64,000 bases of DNA, taken from positions 124,001 through 188,000 of the forward strand of contig NZ_JBHTFQ010000002.1 of the NCBI RefSeq assembly GCF_042666235.1, given 5' to 3'. This document shows positions 62,204 through 64,000 of the stretch, one piece after another. Each line of letters starts with the position of its first letter. Position 1 is the first letter of the stretch. The notes under the pieces are model-generated. The model ran no database searches. It was not told where the DNA came from and saw nothing but the letters and a program-made list of their open reading frames with translations. A program made the position numbers and the translations under genes. Source of the DNA: Halodurantibacterium daqingensis. GTDB lineage: Bacteria; Pseudomonadota; Alphaproteobacteria; Rhodobacterales; Rhodobacteraceae.

Positions 62204-63187
62204 TTGTCCATTAAGCTGGCAGAGATGACGCTGACGCCGCCGGTTTTTCTGGCGCCCCTCGCGGGAATCACCGATCTGCCGTTCCGCACCCTGGTGGCGG
62301 GGTTCGGGGCGGGGCTGGTGGTGTCGGAAATGGTCGCAAGCCAGGAATTGGTGACGGCCCGGCCTTCAGCCAAGGCGCGGGCCCGGCTCGAGCTTGGTCT
62401 TGGCTGCGCGCGCACCGCCGTGCAGCTTGCCGGGCGCGAACCGCACTGGATGGCCGAGGCCGCGCGGATGGCCGAGGCGCAGGGGGCCCGGCTCATCGAC
62501 ATCAACATGGGCTGCCCGGCCAAGAAGGTGGTGAACGGCTATTCCGGATCGGCGCTTCTGCGTGATCTTGACCATGCGCTGCGGCTGATCGATGCGGTGG
62601 TGGGCGCGGTGAAGGTGCCGGTGACACTCAAGACCCGGCTTGGCTGGGACGACGATCTGATGAACGCGCCCGACCTTGCCGTCCGGGCCGAGGCCGCCGG
62701 CGCGCAGATGATCACCATCCACGGCCGCACTCGCTGCCAGTTCTACAAGGGTCGCGCCGACTGGGCCGCGATCCGCCGGGTGAAAGAGGCCGTGAAGATC
62801 CCGGTTGTGGCGAATGGCGATATCACCGACAGCCGCGCCGCCGGCCGGGCGCTGGCGCTTTCGGGGGCGGATGGCGTGATGATCGGGCGTGGCGCGCAGG
62901 GGCGGCCCTGGCTTCTGGCGCAGGTGGGGGCGGATCTTTTCAGCTCAGCCCGTCCGCAGGTGCCGGAAGGCGCGGCGCTTGGCGATCTTGTCGCCGGGCA
63001 TTACGAGGCGATGCTGTCCTTCTATGGTGCCGATCTGGGCCTTCGCACCGCGCGCAAGCATCTGGGCTGGTATTGCGATGCGGCCGGAACGGCGTCGGCC
63101 CTGCGGCAGGAGTTGCTGACCCTGGCCGATCCCGCGGCGGTGCTGCGCCGCCTGCCATGTGCCTTTGACGAAAGGCTTGCGGCATGA
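62204..63187 (+). CDS. dusB: tRNA-dihydrouridine synthase DusB (NifR3)
   Basis: This flavoenzyme reduces specific uridines in tRNA to dihydrouridine. The 327-residue protein shows FLAPLAGITDLPFRTLV, DINMGCPAKKVVNGYSGSALLRD with the catalytic Cys, KTRLGWDDD, ITIHGRTRCQFYKGRADW and VVANGDITD, all diagnostic. I used the TTG at 62204 because AAGGA lies 9 bases upstream and the resulting start resembles relatives; an ATG at 62225 would remove 7 residues. It overlaps ntrB by 4 bases, the classic nifR3-ntrB arrangement. Confidence 0.93.
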   Translation: MSIKLAEMTLTPPVFLAPLAGITDLPFRTLVAGFGAGLVVSEMVASQELVTARPSAKARARLELGLGCARTAVQLAGREPHWMAEAARMAEAQGARLIDINMGCPAKKVVNGYSGSALLRDLDHALRLIDAVVGAVKVPVTLKTRLGWDDDLMNAPDLAVRAEAAGAQMITIHGRTRCQFYKGRADWAAIRRVKEAVKIPVVANGDITDSRAAGRALALSGADGVMIGRGAQGRPWLLAQVGADLFSSARPQVPEGAALGDLVAGHYEAMLSFYGADLGLRTARKHLGWYCDAAGTASALRQELLTLADPAAVLRRLPCAFDERLAA

Positions 63188-64000
63188 ACGCGGTGCCGAT
63201 CCCTGGCGTCATCTGGACATCGCTGCCGATCCCGGCCTTCCTGATCGACGGCGATGACCGGCTGTTCGAGATCAATCCCGCGGCCGAGCTGTTCCTGAAC
63301 GCCTCGTCGCGCACCCTTGCGGGGCAGCCGGCCTTCGACCGGATTCTGGTGGATGCGCAAATGACCGAGGCGGTGGCGCGGGTGCGCATCAACCAGTCGG
63401 CGCTGTTCATCAACGATGTCGATGTCGGAACTTTCGAAAAGGCCCCGGTGCTGTGCAACATCCAGATCGCCCCGATCAGCGATTCCCCGCGCAACGTGCT
63501 GCTGTTGATCACGCCGCGCGAAATTGCGGGGCGGTTGGGCCGGGCCTCATCCGTCAAGTCGGCGGCAAAATCGGCGATCGGCATGGCCGAGATGCTCGCC
63601 CATGAAATCAAGAACCCGCTGGCCGGCATTTCGGGCGCCGCACAGCTTCTGTCGATGGGCCTTTCCAGCAGCGACCGGGAACTGACCGACCTGATCGTCG
63701 AGGAAACGCGGCGGATCGTGAAGCTGTTGGAGCAGGTCGAGCAGTTCGGCAACCTGCGCCCGCCGGATTGCCGCGCGGTCAACATCCACGACATGCTGGA
63801 CCGGGCGCGCCGCTCGGCCCGGATGGGGTTTGCGGCGCGTATGCAGATCGTCGAGGATTACGATCCCTCGCTGCCGCCGACCTGGGCCGATGCCGATCAG
63901 TTGCTGCAGGTGTTTCTCAACCTGCTCAAGAACGCCTCCGAGGCCGCCGGCCCCGAGGGGGGCACGATCCGGCTGCGCACCTTCTACGACATCTCGCTGC
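63184..64000 (+). CDS. ntrB: Nitrogen-regulation sensor kinase NtrB, N-terminal part
   Basis: This histidine kinase phosphorylates NtrC under nitrogen limitation. The gene is cut by the right edge, leaving 272 codons. A PAS-type sensor region covers about 1-115 (LPIPAFLIDGDDRLFEINPAAE), the phosphoacceptor is His140 in EMLAHEIKNPLAGI, and the N-box begins at about 240 (QLLQVFLNLLKNASEA). The ATP-binding G-boxes lie beyond the edge. Its start overlaps the dusB stop (ATGA). NtrC, presumably next, may control the urease operon in this window. Confidence 0.94.
   Translation, partial: MNAVPIPGVIWTSLPIPAFLIDGDDRLFEINPAAELFLNASSRTLAGQPAFDRILVDAQMTEAVARVRINQSALFINDVDVGTFEKAPVLCNIQIAPISDSPRNVLLLITPREIAGRLGRASSVKSAAKSAIGMAEMLAHEIKNPLAGISGAAQLLSMGLSSSDRELTDLIVEETRRIVKLLEQVEQFGNLRPPDCRAVNIHDMLDRARRSARMGFAARMQIVEDYDPSLPPTWADADQLLQVFLNLLKNASEAAGPEGGTIRLRTFYDISL

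Overview
This 64 kb window is chromosomal DNA from an alphaproteobacterium, most likely a member of the Rhodobacteraceae (Rhodobacter/Cereibacter/Paracoccus-like). The evidence is the high GC with strong third-position bias, the nifR3(dusB)-ntrB pair at the right edge, divergent acnA/DUF1223 genes, a fused ispDF, a DUF6477/DUF6456 divergent pair, a divergent katA/oxyR pair, and a urease operon carrying extra small ORFs. I see no rRNA operon, CRISPR array, intact insertion sequence or prophage. The only tRNA recognised is tRNA-Gln(TTG).

Layout, left to right. 0-2.8 kb: 5' end of dnaB, then pyrC-pyrE (pyrimidine synthesis) and a secreted protein of unknown function. 3-9.5 kb: urease structural and nickel-insertion genes ureD-A-(orf)-B-(orf)-C, an interruption holding a counter-oriented small gene and a DUF1127-like gene, then ureE-F-G. 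9.7-13.6 kb: a complete ABC importer of the iron/polyamine/phosphonate superfamily, with a hairpin between the binding-protein gene and the permeases. 14-19.6 kb: acnA, a DUF1223 protein, a lauroyl-transferase-like protein and a DMT exporter. 20-25 kb: a large Na+/H+ antiporter with a cyclic-nucleotide-binding domain and a GH13 alpha-glucosidase. 25.4-31.5 kb: tRNA-Gln, a flavoprotein, phosphomannomutase, and kdsA-kpsE-kpsT for group 2 type capsule. 31.6-34.5 kb: a metal/metalloid-type permease with its ArsR regulator, an Fe-S uracil-DNA glycosylase and an SseB protein. 34.6-35.6 kb: rplM-rpsI.

35.6-37.6 kb is almost gene-free and looks like eroded DNA. 37.6-44.6 kb holds a possible aldehyde dehydrogenase remnant, a TetR regulator, ppk2, a lipoprotein hydrolase, metA (predicted acetyl-CoA type), an orphan ATPase, a FadL-type porin and a second DMT exporter. 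44.9-49.35 kb is a compact accessory redox module: two SDR enzymes, two convergent TetR regulators, a quinone-reductase-like MDR enzyme and an antibiotic-biosynthesis-monooxygenase-fold protein. Each half has its own clearly visible inverted-repeat operator array. 49.8-56.7 kb: guaA, the DUF6477/DUF6456 pair (the latter resembles GafA, the activator of gene transfer agents), katA/oxyR and lipA. 57.1-64 kb: two c-type cytochromes, hpt, coq10/ratA-like, cinA, pgpA, ispDF, dusB and the start of ntrB.

Most of the window is core metabolism arranged in short, translationally coupled operons (ATGA-type overlaps in ure, kps and pgpA-ispDF). The parts most worth a second look are the two TetR operator arrays, the GafA-like gene with a near-consensus CtrA box, the interrupted urease operon, the ArsR/permease pair with Cys-rich segments, and the eroded 35.6-37.6 kb stretch. 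All functional statements come from reading motifs; no database search was run.
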